This document shows positions 63,515 through 64,000 of a DNA stretch of 64,000 nucleotides, in pieces. The translations under genes and the position numbers were made by a program. This stretch comes from Aselliscus stoliczkanus (Eukaryota > Chordata > Mammalia > Chiroptera > Hipposideridae), in NCBI GenBank assembly GCA_033961575.1, contig CM066736.1:7411501-7475500 (forward strand), given 5' to 3'. The notes beneath the pieces were generated by a model, which saw only the letters and a list, made by a program, of their open reading frames with translations, searched no databases and had not been told where the DNA came from. The first letter of the stretch is position 1. Each line of letters begins with the position of its first letter.

Positions 63515-63956
63515 GGGGCCGGCCGAGTGGCGCATTGGTTAAGCGCTGGTTTTGGGATGCCAGCGGCCCCGATTCGGATCCCACATGAGGGCCAGTGACA
63601 CTGCCCTCTACAGCGAACGACAGCTCCACCTGGAGCTGGGCTGTGCGAGCCCCGGTGATGGTGTGGGCTGCAGCCCCTGCTGCAGTGGGCTGCCATAGGC
63701 TACAGTGAGTGGCCAGCAGCCAGCGTGAGCGGCTGGCAGCCAAGCGTGAGCTGCCAATAGCCGCGGTGAGCGACATCCAGAGGCCGGCGACCGATCTGCC
63801 TCATCCGGGAAGAGCGCAATGACGATACCAACAGTGAAGCAACATCCTTCACAACTAGACTGAAGAACAAAAAGACAGCAACTTGTCTGTTTCCCTTCCC
63901 CGATTCCCCAACGCTGTTCCCCTCCGCCAATTCCCCAATAAAAAAAAAAAAAAAAA
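63515..63956 (+). mobile_element. composite T+ SINE, deletion-marked subfamily
   Basis: The TSD AAAAGTTTATTGCT lies at 63501-63514 and 63957-63970. Two core units and the same three small deletions as the copies at 17988 and 51453. Confidence 0.9.
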
Positions 63957-64000
63957 AAAAGTTTATTGCTGCATCACTGTTCTTGTTGATATTAGGTAAC

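Overview
The window is nuclear DNA of a placental mammal. It has GT-AG introns, MIR, L2, L1 and MaLR relics, a CpG-island promoter, and very many young tRNA-derived SINEs with target-site duplications (TSDs). The SINE heads (GGGCCGGCCGAGTGG...) and one tRNA-Ile-like SINE of the bat Ves type point to a bat. A yinpterochiropteran (horseshoe or leaf-nosed bat) is my best guess, but the family is an inference from memory. The gene order ACAD10 then ALDH2, both on the plus strand, matches human 12q24.

Region 1 (1-6.9 kb) holds the last five coding exons of ACAD10 and its polyadenylation signal. One exon (1616-1781) is 7 nt shorter than the conserved reading requires, which shifts the frame and gives an early stop. 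The three exons after it look intact. Region 2 (6.9-15.4 kb) is intergenic and filled with L2, MIR, L1 3' ends and SINEs.

Region 3 (15.4-40.8 kb) is the complete ALDH2 gene: CpG-island promoter with an inverted CCAAT box and GC box, 13 coding exons, and a 3' UTR. The exons join to 1566 nt (521 residues plus stop), 4 residues longer than human because of the mitochondrial leader. All catalytic residues I checked are present. Introns carry many SINEs, including two SINEs that landed one after another at one target and a poly(A)-only insertion. A SINE sits in the 3' UTR and brings an AATAAA.

Region 4 (40.7-64 kb) lies downstream of ALDH2 and has no protein-coding gene. It starts with a U4 snRNA 5' fragment just past the ALDH2 poly(A) signal, then a solitary LTR with a 5-bp TSD. 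Next is a nearly full-length but broken L1 on the minus strand (about 42.3-50.2 kb) with two 195-bp monomers in its 5' UTR. The rest is a field of composite SINEs, L1 fragments, a DNA transposon split by a Ves-like SINE, and an MLT1-like LTR. The next human gene, MAPKAPK5, is not reached.

I found no new multi-gene system. The points most worth checking are the ACAD10 frameshift, the composite SINE family with a variable repeat core and a diagnostic subfamily, the odd insertion products (tail-only, tailless, double-headed), and the remodelled 3' end of ALDH2.
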